NCBI GenBank assembly: GCA_041649615.1 | Contig: JBAZMT010000004.1 | Location: forward strand, 1 to 64,000 | DNA: 64,000 nucleotides | Source: JALOAR01 sp041649615 | GTDB lineage: Bacteria > Patescibacteriota > Minisyncoccia > UBA6257 > Colwellbacteraceae | Reading direction: 5' to 3' | Shown: positions 39,403 to 47,953 of the stretch, piece after piece | Layout: each line of letters begins with the position of its first letter | Position numbering within the stretch: the first letter of the stretch is position 1 | Translations under genes and position numbers: made by a program | The notes under the pieces: generated by a model | What the model saw: only the letters and a program-made list of their open reading frames with translations | The model's database searches: none | What the model was told of the DNA's origin: nothing

Positions 39403-40707
39403 TTACCAAGTGATAGGACCGGTCGCTTTCTCCACTTCTTCTAAGCTCGTAATGCCTGAAAGAGCTTTAATTATCCCGTCTTGCTGCATATTGGTAAATC
39501 CTTTGTCAAAGGCAAGTTTTTCAATTTCCGCCTCGCTCGATTCTCTGTGTATGAGCAATTCAAGGTCTTTATCCATTTCCAATATCTCAAAGATACCGAT
39601 TCGGCCCCTATATCCGTCTACGCAAGACGGGCAGCCCACGGGCTCATAAAGGGTGATATCCGTGGGTAAAGACACATTTTTAGAAAGCTTGTTCGTAAAT
39701 TCTTTTATTTTGGCGTTATTCTCCTCGTTTAGTTCCGCTTTTTTACGGCATTTTTCGCATAATTTGCGGACTAGACGCTGGGCAATGAATACGTTTACGG
39801 CCGGTCCGATAATTTGCGGTTTAACTTCAAGATCCAAGAGACGAGGGACGGCTCCGGCGGCAGTATTGGTGTGAAGGGTAGAGAAGACAACGTGCCCCGT
39901 AAGAGCCGCTTGCATGGCGATATCGGCCGTTTCGGGATCTCTTATTTCTCCGACTAGAATTACGTCCGGATCTTGACGGAGAATGGACTTAAGTCCGCTT
40001 CCGAAATTGTATCCGGCGGACGGGTCTACCTGCGTCTGTTGAATGCCTGTCAGGTGATATTCTATCGGGTCTTCTATCGTGATTATCTTGATTTCCGGAG
40101 AATTAATATGGTTTACAAAGGCGTAAAGAGTAGTGGTTTTTCCTGAACCCGTGGGGCCGGTTACGAGAATCATGCCGTTTGGTCTCTTAAGGCCGCGTTC
40201 AACTTTTATAAGATCGTCCTCGCGCAGACCGATGTCTTTAACCTCCAAAATAACCGCTTCAGGGTCTAAAATCCTCAAAACGATGGTTGCACCGTATTCC
40301 GAAGGATTAATGGAAACACGGACTTCAATATCTCTCTTATTTTCGCGGCTTCGGATGGTAAAACGTCCGTCTTGGGCAGATTCCTGAATATTAATCTTTA
40401 CTCCTCCCAAGAGCTTTATCCTGCTTAAAATAAATCCGTATTCTTCAGTTGAAAGATTTCCCGATTCCCGCAAAACGCCGTCCAGTCGGACTCTTATCTT
40501 TACACTGTCCCGCGCAGGCTCAAAATGAATGTCTGAAGCGCTAAGACCGAGCGCGCCGCCCAGTATTTCCTCAAGTAAAACGCTTGTTGACGCTTTTCCC
40601 GCCGACGAAGAGGAAAGTTTGTCCATAAGCTCTTTCGGAGAAGAGATGGCGAGCTTGCTTACAGAGACTTCATTTAGCTTTTCATTCGTATCTTTCGCGT
40701 CGTCCAT
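39403..40707 (-). CDS. PilB/GspE-type secretion or pilus ATPase
   Basis: 434 residues. DIHFEPARDSVKIRVRLDGVL (about 58-78) starts the N-terminal half of the ATPase core; Walker A is GPTGSGKTTTLY (about 186-197), then the Asp box, Walker B VGEIRDPETADIA and His box STLHTNTAAGAVPRLLD. A zinc-binding four-Cys loop (CEKCRKK, CPSCVDGYRGR) follows. The N-terminal MshEN/T2SSE_N domain of full-length PilB is missing. It powers assembly of type IV pili or a related competence system. No other pilus genes adjoin it. Divergent from yebC. Confidence 0.93.
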   Translation of the reverse strand: MDDAKDTNEKLNEVSVSKLAISSPKELMDKLSSSSAGKASTSVLLEEILGGALGLSASDIHFEPARDSVKIRVRLDGVLRESGNLSTEEYGFILSRIKLLGGVKINIQESAQDGRFTIRSRENKRDIEVRVSINPSEYGATIVLRILDPEAVILEVKDIGLREDDLIKVERGLKRPNGMILVTGPTGSGKTTTLYAFVNHINSPEIKIITIEDPIEYHLTGIQQTQVDPSAGYNFGSGLKSILRQDPDVILVGEIRDPETADIAMQAALTGHVVFSTLHTNTAAGAVPRLLDLEVKPQIIGPAVNVFIAQRLVRKLCEKCRKKAELNEENNAKIKEFTNKLSKNVSLPTDITLYEPVGCPSCVDGYRGRIGIFEILEMDKDLELLIHRESSEAEIEKLAFDKGFTNMQQDGIIKALSGITSLEEVEKATGPITW

Positions 40708-40730
40708 AACTAATATAATAATATAGGCAA

Positions 40731-41261
40731 ATGTCAGGACACAGTAAATGGTCTCAAATAAAACATAAGAAAGCTTTAACCGATGAAAAGCGCGGGAAAC
40801 TTTTCACCAAGTTGCTTATGGCCGTGCAAACGGCGGCAAAGGATGATCCAAATCCGGATTTCAATCCGCGTCTTCGGACGGCAGTTTTGAAAGCGAAGGA
40901 AGGAAACGTGCCCCAAGAAAACATAGAAAGAGCCATTAGCCGGGCAAAAGATTCGGTATCCGAAGACCTTCTGATTGAAGCTTACGGTCCTTCGGGGGTC
41001 GCGCTCATAATAAAAGCCCTAACGGATAGCCGGAACAGAACGGTAGCGGAGATTAAAAAATTACTCGCGGATAACAACGCCAAATTCGCCGAACAGGGTT
41101 CCGTAAGATGGGCCTTTAATCAGGATGAAGAAGGGAATTTTGTTCCCCAATTCAGACAGTCCGTTTCGGAGACGGATAAAGAAAAGGTCGGAGCGTTAGT
41201 GGATGAACTTCAAGAAAGAGACGACGTGATGGAAATATACACCAATGCCGAAACCGAATAA
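40731..41261 (+). CDS. yebC: YebC/PmpR family protein, short form
   Basis: 176 residues. The N-terminal MSGHSKWSQIKHKKALTDEKRGKLFTKL and GNVPQENIERAISRAK are diagnostic of YebC, and SVRWAF precedes the third domain. The C-terminus jumps from VRWAFNQ to the final EKVGALVDELQERDDVMEIYTNAE, so about 60 residues of the usual 240 are missing. The family is linked to transcription control and, in recent work, to easing ribosome stalling at prolines. It overlaps ruvC by 17 bases; a yebC-ruvC order is common in bacteria. Confidence 0.92.
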   Translation: MSGHSKWSQIKHKKALTDEKRGKLFTKLLMAVQTAAKDDPNPDFNPRLRTAVLKAKEGNVPQENIERAISRAKDSVSEDLLIEAYGPSGVALIIKALTDSRNRTVAEIKKLLADNNAKFAEQGSVRWAFNQDEEGNFVPQFRQSVSETDKEKVGALVDELQERDDVMEIYTNAETE

Positions 41262-41739
41262 TCCCCGAGTGTATCTTGGTATTGATCCGGGAACTCATCG
41301 CGTGGGATACGGAGCGATAAGGGCTGAAAACGGAAAGTTTTCCCTGATAGAGCAGGGAATTATTGAAAAAAAAGAAAAAGGATACGCCGCGGGCCAGTTG
41401 TCTTTCATTTACAGGGAAATTTTATCGCTTATAAAGAAATTACGCCCTGATGAAGTGGCGGTTGAGAAATTGTTCTTTTCAAAAAACCAAACGACCGCCA
41501 TGGCGGTCGCGGAAGCGAGAGGAGTGATTCTTCTCGCCGCGGCGGAGAATTCGCTTCCGATTAGGGAGTTCACGCCAAACACGGTTAAGCAATCGGTCTC
41601 CGGTTACGGATCGGCCGATAAAAAAGCGGTGCTAAAAATGATTACGCTGATCTTGGGACTCAAAGATTTCCGTCCGATTGACGACGCTTCGGACGCCTTG
41701 GCGATCGCCATTACGGCGGCTCTAATCACTGATAGATAA
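41245..41739 (+). CDS. ruvC: Holliday junction resolvase RuvC
   Basis: 164 residues. RNase H-like fold with Asp in YLGIDPGTHRVGYG, Glu in DEVAVEKLFF, and the C-terminal acidic pair in IDDASDALAIAI; TPNTVKQSVSGYGSADKKAV is the usual DNA-binding helix region. The dimer cuts junctions made by RuvAB. The start lies inside the end of yebC. Confidence 0.95.
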   Translation: MPKPNNPRVYLGIDPGTHRVGYGAIRAENGKFSLIEQGIIEKKEKGYAAGQLSFIYREILSLIKKLRPDEVAVEKLFFSKNQTTAMAVAEARGVILLAAAENSLPIREFTPNTVKQSVSGYGSADKKAVLKMITLILGLKDFRPIDDASDALAIAITAALITDR

Positions 41740-41818
41740 AACTCTTGACCTGAAATTTTTTTATGATACTCTTTCCCCAGTAGATAATTAAAAGGTCGGC
41801 AAAAAACGCTAATTAATA

Positions 41819-42007
41819 ATGAACTCCGAAGAAAATTGGGACGAAGAATCGGGCGACAGCGATTACAATGAGCTCGGTTCGCTTGATGATGGTTTTTCCG
41901 TAAAAGAACACGAAGACGAGGATGAACTTGGCGATGAAGGGGACGGGGAGAAAGAAGGGGATGACGATCTCCTAAAAAATCAAGACGAGGAAGAAGAGAA
42001 TTTTTAA
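41819..42007 (+). CDS. Very acidic small protein
   Basis: 62 residues, more than half Asp, Glu or Gly and almost without hydrophobic residues, so it is probably disordered. Upstream, TTGACC (41745-41750) and a TATGAT lie too close together for a standard promoter. It could be a nucleic-acid-mimic or charge-tuning protein, or a chance open frame; the ATG directly after a T/A-rich stretch is weak support. A GC hairpin follows at 42032-42059. Confidence 0.45.
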   Translation: MNSEENWDEESGDSDYNELGSLDDGFSVKEHEDEDELGDEGDGEKEGDDDLLKNQDEEEENF

Positions 42008-42031
42008 TTAAAGCGCGAGAGCCAAATATTT

Positions 42032-42059
42032 TCGCCCCGTACCGGACAGTGCGGGGCGA
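42032..42059. other. GC-rich hairpin overlapping the PBP promoter region
   Basis: Eight-base-pair stem TCGCCCCG/CGGGGCGA with a 12-base loop. No clear T-run follows; the sequence goes directly into the TATAAT at 42062. It may be a weak terminator for the acidic gene or affect the promoter. Confidence 0.5.
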
Positions 42060-42061
42060 TG

Positions 42062-42067
42062 TATAAT
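42062..42067 (+). promoter_or_regulatory. -10 box of the PBP gene, leaderless layout
   Basis: Perfect TATAAT ends 7 bases before the GTG at 42075. No recognisable -35; that position lies in the preceding hairpin. Confidence 0.6.
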
Positions 42068-42074
42068 TATATTC

Positions 42075-44510
42075 GTGAAAAGAAAAATACCGATAAAGAA
42101 AATTTTAATCTGGATCGCAGGAGCGATCGGAACCGCAGCCGTAATCGGAGTTTTGGGTTATGTTTATTTAAGCAGAAACTTGCCGACCGTGGGGGAAATA
42201 GTCACTCACGAGCTTACGGAATCAACCAAAATTTTTGATCGAACGGGAGAAACCTTGCTTTATGAAATACACGGGGAAGAAAGGAGAACTTATCTTCCGC
42301 CCGAAGAGATTCCGGACGTGTTGAGGCAAGCGACCGTTGCCGTTGAAGACAGCGGATTTTACGAGCACGCCGCTTTTGATTTTCGGGGCACTTTAAGAGC
42401 GCTTTGGGTAGACATCGTCAAGGGTTACCGAGCGCAGGGAGGATCAACCATAACCCAGCAAGTGGCCAAAAACTCATTTCTGACGCCCGAAAAATCGTTA
42501 GTACGTAAGATTAAAGAACTTATTTTAGCCTTTAGGCTGGAAAAAGTGTACACGAAAGACGAAATACTTAATCTTTATTTGAATCAGGTTCCTTACGGGC
42601 AAAACGCTTACGGCGTAGAAGCCGCTTCGCAGACGTATTTCGGGAAATCGGCAAAAGAATTGAATCTCGCCGAGGCGGCGATGCTCGCCGCTATTCCGCA
42701 AGCTCCCAGTTATTATTCTCCCTGGGGATCGCACACCATAGAACTCGAAGAAAGAAGAAAGTACGTTCTCTCCCAAATGAGAAACTTGGGGATGATTGAT
42801 GAGCAGCAATACGATTTCGCCATTCAAAACAAACCCGTGGTGATGGAACAGCCCAAAACCGCTTCTTTCGCTCTCGCTCCCCATTTCGTGATGGAGGTAC
42901 AGGAATATTTAAACAACAAGTACGGAGAGGATTTCGTTTCCAAGGCGGGGCTTAAAGTAATCACCACTCTTGACGCGGATCTCCAAAAACTGGCGAATAC
43001 CGCCGTGGAGGAAGGAGGGGACAGAAATACCGAGCTCTACTCCGGACATAATGCCGCTTTGATAGCGATGGACCCCAAGACCGGCCAGGTATTGGCACTC
43101 GTGGGTTCAAAAAATTATTTTGATCCGCCGGAGCCCGAAGGGTGCACCGAAGGCTCGACTTGCCGATTTGAAGGAAATTTTGACGTAATAACCCAAGGGT
43201 TGCGACAACCGGGATCTTCGTTCAAGCCGTTCGCTTACATGGAAGCTTTCATAAAAGGATTTACGCCGGACACTATTTTATTTGACGTTCCTACCGAGTT
43301 CTCTACCAATCCGGTTTGCCCTTCAACGCCGGATTACAACGACGAAAGAACTCAGTGTTATCACCCGCAAAACTTTGATCACATATTCCGCGGACCGATA
43401 ACCATGAAAGAAAGTTTAGCGCAATCAATAAACTTAACCGCGGTTAAAACTTTATATCTTGCGGGTTTCAATGACACGATAAATCTCGCGGAAAAGTTCG
43501 GAATAACAAGCTTCTCGGACAGGAGCCGGCTCGGTTTATCTCTCGTCTTGGGAGGAGGGGAGGTACATCCGATAGAACTCGCGCAGGCGTATTCGGTTAT
43601 TGCAAACGACGGCGTAGGAAATCCCTACACTTTTATTCTTGAAGTGAAAGATAACAACGGGAAAACGCTTGAGGAATATAAGGACCATTCCGAGAGGTTA
43701 GTGGAAGCCAATTACACGCGTCTTATAAGCGACGTTCTCTCCGACAGGGATTTAAGAGCACCTCTTTATCAATCAAGCCTTAATTTAACGGGGGTTCCGG
43801 GTTATCAGATAGCGATGAAAACCGGAACGACCAATAACTACGTTGACGCTTGGACGTTCGGATACACTCCAAATCTCGTGGTGGGCGTATGGGCGGGAAA
43901 CAATAACCGTTATCCATTGCAACAGCGGGGATCAAGTATTCTTGCCGCCGTACCCATGTGGCATGATTTCATCTCGGGGGCCGTAAAATTAAGACCGAAC
44001 GAACCTTTTCCAAAGCCGGAGCCGCAAGGAACGACTATTCCCGTTTTAAGAGGAGAATTAGACAGAGAAAATCCGCACAACATTCTTTTTTACCTGAATA
44101 GACTGACCGATCCGCAGTATTTAAATTGGGAAACAGGGGTTCAAAATTGGCTCCGAAATAACGTTTTGCCGGACGTATCAACGCCCACGTATTCATACGC
44201 GGAAGGAGAAGAACCGTCCGTAACGAGTGGAAACGGTCCCAAAATAGAGTTCTTGGGCGTTAAGAACGGAGACTTTATAACGAATGATTTAGATCTAGAG
44301 CTAAAATTGACTTCCAATGTTAATGTCGCCCAGATTGAGGTTTACATAAACGACCAACTTCGTGACATAATCGTCGGCGGTATGGGAAACACGGTTAATT
44401 ACCAAAAAGTTTTTTCCGAAGACGAGCTTAAAAGCCAAAATAAAATCACTTTAAAAGCCACTGATTCCGTCGGGGTGGTGAGTGAGGCGGGGATAATCGT
44501 TTATAAGTAA
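42075..44510 (+). CDS. mrcA: Class A penicillin-binding protein (glycosyltransferase/transpeptidase)
   Basis: 811 residues. Membrane anchor (about 8-32), GT51 domain with catalytic Glu in AVEDSGFYEH (about 93) and GGSTITQQVAKN (about 122), and transpeptidase domain with SxxK in PGSSFKPF (about 383), SxN in LAQSIN and KTGTTNN (about 581). A C-terminal beta domain (about 715-811) is added, Ig-like by pattern. It makes and cross-links peptidoglycan on the outside of the membrane. The start is GTG. An insertion with Cys residues (CTEGSTCRFEG) lies ahead of the SxxK. Confidence 0.95.
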   Translation: MKRKIPIKKILIWIAGAIGTAAVIGVLGYVYLSRNLPTVGEIVTHELTESTKIFDRTGETLLYEIHGEERRTYLPPEEIPDVLRQATVAVEDSGFYEHAAFDFRGTLRALWVDIVKGYRAQGGSTITQQVAKNSFLTPEKSLVRKIKELILAFRLEKVYTKDEILNLYLNQVPYGQNAYGVEAASQTYFGKSAKELNLAEAAMLAAIPQAPSYYSPWGSHTIELEERRKYVLSQMRNLGMIDEQQYDFAIQNKPVVMEQPKTASFALAPHFVMEVQEYLNNKYGEDFVSKAGLKVITTLDADLQKLANTAVEEGGDRNTELYSGHNAALIAMDPKTGQVLALVGSKNYFDPPEPEGCTEGSTCRFEGNFDVITQGLRQPGSSFKPFAYMEAFIKGFTPDTILFDVPTEFSTNPVCPSTPDYNDERTQCYHPQNFDHIFRGPITMKESLAQSINLTAVKTLYLAGFNDTINLAEKFGITSFSDRSRLGLSLVLGGGEVHPIELAQAYSVIANDGVGNPYTFILEVKDNNGKTLEEYKDHSERLVEANYTRLISDVLSDRDLRAPLYQSSLNLTGVPGYQIAMKTGTTNNYVDAWTFGYTPNLVVGVWAGNNNRYPLQQRGSSILAAVPMWHDFISGAVKLRPNEPFPKPEPQGTTIPVLRGELDRENPHNILFYLNRLTDPQYLNWETGVQNWLRNNVLPDVSTPTYSYAEGEEPSVTSGNGPKIEFLGVKNGDFITNDLDLELKLTSNVNVAQIEVYINDQLRDIIVGGMGNTVNYQKVFSEDELKSQNKITLKATDSVGVVSEAGIIVYK

Positions 44511-44535
44511 AATCGCCCTTTTAAGGGGGCGATTT
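44510..44535. terminator. Terminator between the PBP gene and dnaN
   Basis: AAATCGCCC pairs with GGGCGATTT around a short TTTTAA-containing loop, directly after the PBP stop. A-rich and T-rich flanks allow use from both sides. Confidence 0.75.
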
Positions 44536-44554
44536 GTTCGGTTAAAAGGTATTC

Positions 44555-45664
44555 CTAATCTTTAATAGGCATCACGATATAGATATAGGAATTATCTTGA
44601 GGCCATTTGATGATTGACGGTTTAACGTCTCCCTGAAAACCCATATTTACCGTTTCGGAACTTATATTCTTCAGTCCGTCAAGCATAAAGCGCCAATTAA
44701 AAGACACGTTTAGCGGTTCACCTGTGATTTTGGCGGGAATCAAGTATTTATTTTCTCCAAGAAGACTGTCGGCGGAGTATACTTCGGTCAGTTTTTGATC
44801 GGATATTATTCTTAAAACCACTTCGTTATTTTTGGGACTAAACGAACTGACTAGTTTCAGAGCTCCAGTCAGTTCCGATCGGCTCACTTCAATATTTGTG
44901 CTCACGTTTTTAGGAATAATAGGAGCGTATTCCGGGAATTTACCGTCTATAATCCTTGTAATAAGCGTAATGTCCTCGTTTTTAACCATCAGCTGATTTT
45001 CATCGGAATAAATTTTAATCGTTTCTTTGTCGTTTATCACTCTAACCATTTCTTGAGCCGGTTTAAGAGGGATTATCATCTTAAACCCTCTTTCAAAATT
45101 ATTGGTGAAGTCGGAACCATAGAGCGTTTTTTCAGCCAATCGGAAACTGTCCGTGGCTACAAATTTAATGGTTTCACCGTCAATATCCCACATTATTCCG
45201 CTTATCTCCGGTCTTAATTCCGAAATTTGAGCCGCGCTCATAACGGAAAGAAGACTTTCTTTTAAAATATCTCCTTTTATTTCAATAAATTCGTCTTTTA
45301 CGCCAACTTTCGGAATTATCGGAAATTCCTCGTAATTCATTCCTTGTATTTTGGCTTCGTAACTATCCGTTTTAATAAGGATATTTATGTCCTTGTTTTC
45401 AATATCAATCCGCTCGCTTTGAATGTTATTTATAACATTGTTAAAAACGGTAAAAGGAATTGTTATTTGGCCTTCTTCGGTTATTTTACCGGCCACGGTT
45501 TTAATTATGGCCGTTTCCAGGTCGGTTGAAATTATATTTATTTTTCCATTTTCGGTTTTAATAAGGATGTTTTTAAGAATGGGCAGAGTAGTATTCTCTC
45601 CCACTATTCTTGAAACGGCGTCTAAGGAATTTTTCAGATTGTTTTTTAATACAGTTATCTTCAT
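44555..45664 (-). CDS. dnaN: DNA polymerase III beta subunit (sliding clamp)
   Basis: 369 residues with the three clamp domains: N-terminal LKNNLKNSLDAVSRIVGENTTLPILKNILI, the middle MSAAQISELRPEISGIMWDI, and the C-terminal pocket region ending with SYIYIVMPIKD, the usual ending of the clamp. The dimer forms a ring on DNA and recruits polymerase III. It lies next to dnaA, both leftward, with 202 A/T-rich bases between them. Confidence 0.96.
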   Translation of the reverse strand: MKITVLKNNLKNSLDAVSRIVGENTTLPILKNILIKTENGKINIISTDLETAIIKTVAGKITEEGQITIPFTVFNNVINNIQSERIDIENKDINILIKTDSYEAKIQGMNYEEFPIIPKVGVKDEFIEIKGDILKESLLSVMSAAQISELRPEISGIMWDIDGETIKFVATDSFRLAEKTLYGSDFTNNFERGFKMIIPLKPAQEMVRVINDKETIKIYSDENQLMVKNEDITLITRIIDGKFPEYAPIIPKNVSTNIEVSRSELTGALKLVSSFSPKNNEVVLRIISDQKLTEVYSADSLLGENKYLIPAKITGEPLNVSFNWRFMLDGLKNISSETVNMGFQGDVKPSIIKWPQDNSYIYIVMPIKD

Positions 45665-45866
45665 TGAATTAATTAATAAATAAATATAATTTGTTGTAAT
45701 AGTAGTATCTGTAAGAAAGTGGAAAAGTTAATTTTTACATTACGCAATCTATTTAATGGTTGATGGGAATTAATTTTAAGATGTGATTAATTTTGTGGAA
45801 ATGTAACGGAATTTAGCAGGGGAAGCATTAGGCGCGTAATTTATACAGAATTAATTCACATGGTTT

Positions 45867-47213
45867 TCAGGATTTATTAACCAATTCTTTTATCATAATC
45901 AGTTTTTGATTAAAGGCAGGATTTTCGTTTAAAGAGTGGGTTATTTTATCAAAAGCGTATATGGCCGTGGTGTGATCTCTTTTACCCATTTTCTCGGCAA
46001 TAAACGGGTAGGACATATTTAACATCTCGCGAAGAAGATACATGGCCACTTGTCTCGGTTCAACGATTTCTTTTTTACGGCCGCGGCCAATTAAGTCGGT
46101 CGTGGAAATTTCATAGAACTCGGCCACGGCCTTAATAATCTGGGAGTGGGTGATATTCACGGCCGATTGTTCCAATATCTCATTCATTATTTTTTCGGCG
46201 ATCATCAGATCAAAAGAACTGCCGTGATTTTTATGGAAAACGAGCTTATTAATTATCCCTTCAAGTTCTCTTATATTTCGCTGAACTTTATCGGCCACGA
46301 AATTAACCACTTCATCGTCTAAATGTTCTTTTTTATCCTGAAGTTTAACTTTTATTATCGCCACTCTCGTTTCAAAATCGGGAAAACCGATATCAACCGT
46401 CATTCCGCCTTCAAAACGGGACTTTAATCGTTCTTCAAGAATAGGTATCGCGCGCGGAGGACGATCGGAAGAAATGATTATCTGTTTGTTGTTTTCATGA
46501 AGAGCGTTAAAAGTGTGGAAGAACTCTTCTTCCGTCTTTTCTTTGCCGCCGATAAACTGAATGTCATCAATGATAAGGACGTCAATGTTCCGATAAGTGT
46601 TTTTAATGTCTTCAACTCTCTTGTTTCTGATAGCCCAAATGACATCATTGGTGAATTTTTCGGAGGAAACGTACTTAACTTTGAATTTTCCTTTATATTT
46701 TTTGTGTATTTCGTTGCCTATAGCCTGGATAAAATGGGTTTTTCCGAGTCCCGTACCGCCATATATGAATAAAGGATTATATTTATTACCGATTTCCTCA
46801 ATTATTGACGTTCCGGCCGCATAAGCGAGCTCGTTTGAGGAACCCACGACGAAAGTTTTGAGGTTATATTTTGGGTTTAACCCGGACTCTGGATCGGCTT
46901 TGAATTCATTGAAGGCAAGCTGCTTCGTTTCTTCGGCGGGTCTTACGGATTCGCTCTTCTTTAAGACGGCGCCATCCACAATGTAAGTTATTTTTCTAAT
47001 GGAACTGTCTTCAGTTCTCAAAATACCGAGGATTACTTTCCCGTATTTGGCTTCAACCCATTCTTTGGCGAAGTGATTCGGTAACGCCACGATCGCATCG
47101 CCATCTTTATTGTTGACGAGTCGGCTGTTCTTAAGCCAGGTCAGAAAATTAGGTCTTGATATCTGTAATTCCAGCTCGCCTAATGATCTATCCCAAAGCT
47201 CATCAACGTTCAT
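45867..47213 (-). CDS. dnaA: Chromosomal replication initiator DnaA
   Basis: 448 residues. N-terminal helicase-loading domain (about 5-75), AAA+ domain with Walker A GGTGLGKTHF (about 151-160) and Walker B VLIIDDIQFI, and the C-terminal DNA-binding domain with GRGRKKEIVEPRQVAMYLLRE and signature KMGKRDHTTAIYAFDKI. It binds DnaA boxes and opens oriC. Divergent from rpmH; the ATG lies 7 bases after a TAAAAT box. Confidence 0.97.
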   Translation of the reverse strand: MNVDELWDRSLGELELQISRPNFLTWLKNSRLVNNKDGDAIVALPNHFAKEWVEAKYGKVILGILRTEDSSIRKITYIVDGAVLKKSESVRPAEETKQLAFNEFKADPESGLNPKYNLKTFVVGSSNELAYAAGTSIIEEIGNKYNPLFIYGGTGLGKTHFIQAIGNEIHKKYKGKFKVKYVSSEKFTNDVIWAIRNKRVEDIKNTYRNIDVLIIDDIQFIGGKEKTEEEFFHTFNALHENNKQIIISSDRPPRAIPILEERLKSRFEGGMTVDIGFPDFETRVAIIKVKLQDKKEHLDDEVVNFVADKVQRNIRELEGIINKLVFHKNHGSSFDLMIAEKIMNEILEQSAVNITHSQIIKAVAEFYEISTTDLIGRGRKKEIVEPRQVAMYLLREMLNMSYPFIAEKMGKRDHTTAIYAFDKITHSLNENPAFNQKLIMIKELVNKS

Positions 47214-47220
47214 AGATGTA

Positions 47221-47249
47221 ATTTTATTTAAGCGTTACCGAAGCGTCAA
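47221..47249 (-). promoter_or_regulatory. Promoter of dnaA, leaderless layout
   Basis: On the minus strand TTGACG (47249-47244), 17 bases, TAAAAT (47226-47221), then 7 bases to the ATG at 47213. Confidence 0.75.
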
Positions 47250-47443
47250 AATACCGGAATGCGCCATTGAAAAAATTTTAAATTTGTAATCAAGACGTTT
47301 ATAAACAAAGTTTGTCCGGAAACGGAGCAAAGAGAGGATTATCTGATAAAAACCGGATTGGCTGAAATTCCAGCCACTGTGGATAACTTGTGGATTAAGG
47401 GTAATTTCTGTTGACAAAAAGACTCAAATGTACCGAAAAATCA
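47250..47443. other. oriC: Candidate replication origin region between dnaA and rpmH
   Basis: The A/T-rich spacer contains TGTGGATAA (47378-47386) and TGTGGATTA (47389-47397), one perfect and one near DnaA box in tandem. The dnaA-rpmH spacer is a common bacterial oriC site. Two boxes is few; the dnaN-dnaA spacer (45665-45866) is a rival. Confidence 0.45.
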
Positions 47444-47472
47444 TTGACTAAACCTTGAAAATTACTTATTTT
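47444..47472 (+). promoter_or_regulatory. Promoter of rpmH, leaderless layout
   Basis: TTGACT (47444-47449), exactly 17 bases, TATTTT (47467-47472), then 7 bases to the ATG at 47480. Confidence 0.72.
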
Positions 47473-47479
47473 AAGCCTC

Positions 47480-47614
47480 ATGAAACCGACTTATAACCCT
47501 AAAAAGAAGAAAAGAGCGAGAACGCACGGTTTTCTAAAGAGGCAGTCAACTAGGGGAGGGAAAAGAACGATCGCGAGAAGAAGAGCTAAAGGCAGAAAAA
47601 GACTCTCCGTCTAG
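47480..47614 (+). CDS. rpmH: 50S ribosomal protein L34
   Basis: 44 residues starting MKPTYNPKKKKRARTHGFL and ending GRKRLSV, with RQSTRGGKRTIARRRAKG in between: a typical L34. It is very basic and sits at the surface of the 23S rRNA. First gene of the conserved rpmH-rnpA-yidC-jag run next to dnaA; rnpA starts 6 bases after its stop. Confidence 0.97.
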   Translation: MKPTYNPKKKKRARTHGFLKRQSTRGGKRTIARRRAKGRKRLSV

Positions 47615-47620
47615 ACAGAA

Positions 47621-47953
47621 ATGATCAGTGCCAGGTACAAATTGAACATTTCCCTGGCTTTAAGAGATTTTAAAGCCTTTTATAAGGGCAAATTCTTCTC
47701 GGTTAAGCGAAAAGAGAATGGTCTAAAGGTATCGCGCGTAGGAGTGGTTATTTCCAAGAAATTTTCGCGATCCGCCGTTAAGAGAAACAAAATCAGAAGA
47801 TCAATATTTCGGTTTTTTCAGGAGAACAAAACGTTTCTTCTACGTTTTAACCCGCCATCCGATTTTTTAGTGATTGTTTTGACTACTACTTCCGAGATAG
47901 AAGATAATAAGGAGATTCTCACAAAAGAATTAAAAAATGTCATATCTATTTAA
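47621..47953 (+). CDS. rnpA: Ribonuclease P protein component
   Basis: 110 residues. Central basic motif FSRSAVKRNKIRRSIFRFF (about 50-68) is the RNR signature of RnpA, and VGVVISKKF precedes it. It binds the RNase P RNA and tRNA leader in pre-tRNA processing. It overlaps yidC by 17 bases. The RNase P RNA gene was not found in the window. Confidence 0.94.
   Translation: MISARYKLNISLALRDFKAFYKGKFFSVKRKENGLKVSRVGVVISKKFSRSAVKRNKIRRSIFRFFQENKTFLLRFNPPSDFLVIVLTTTSEIEDNKEILTKELKNVISI

Noticed and set aside
41745..41770. TTGACC and TATGAT as a promoter for the acidic small gene
   Set aside because: The spacer is only 12 bases; no other pair with a proper spacing is seen.
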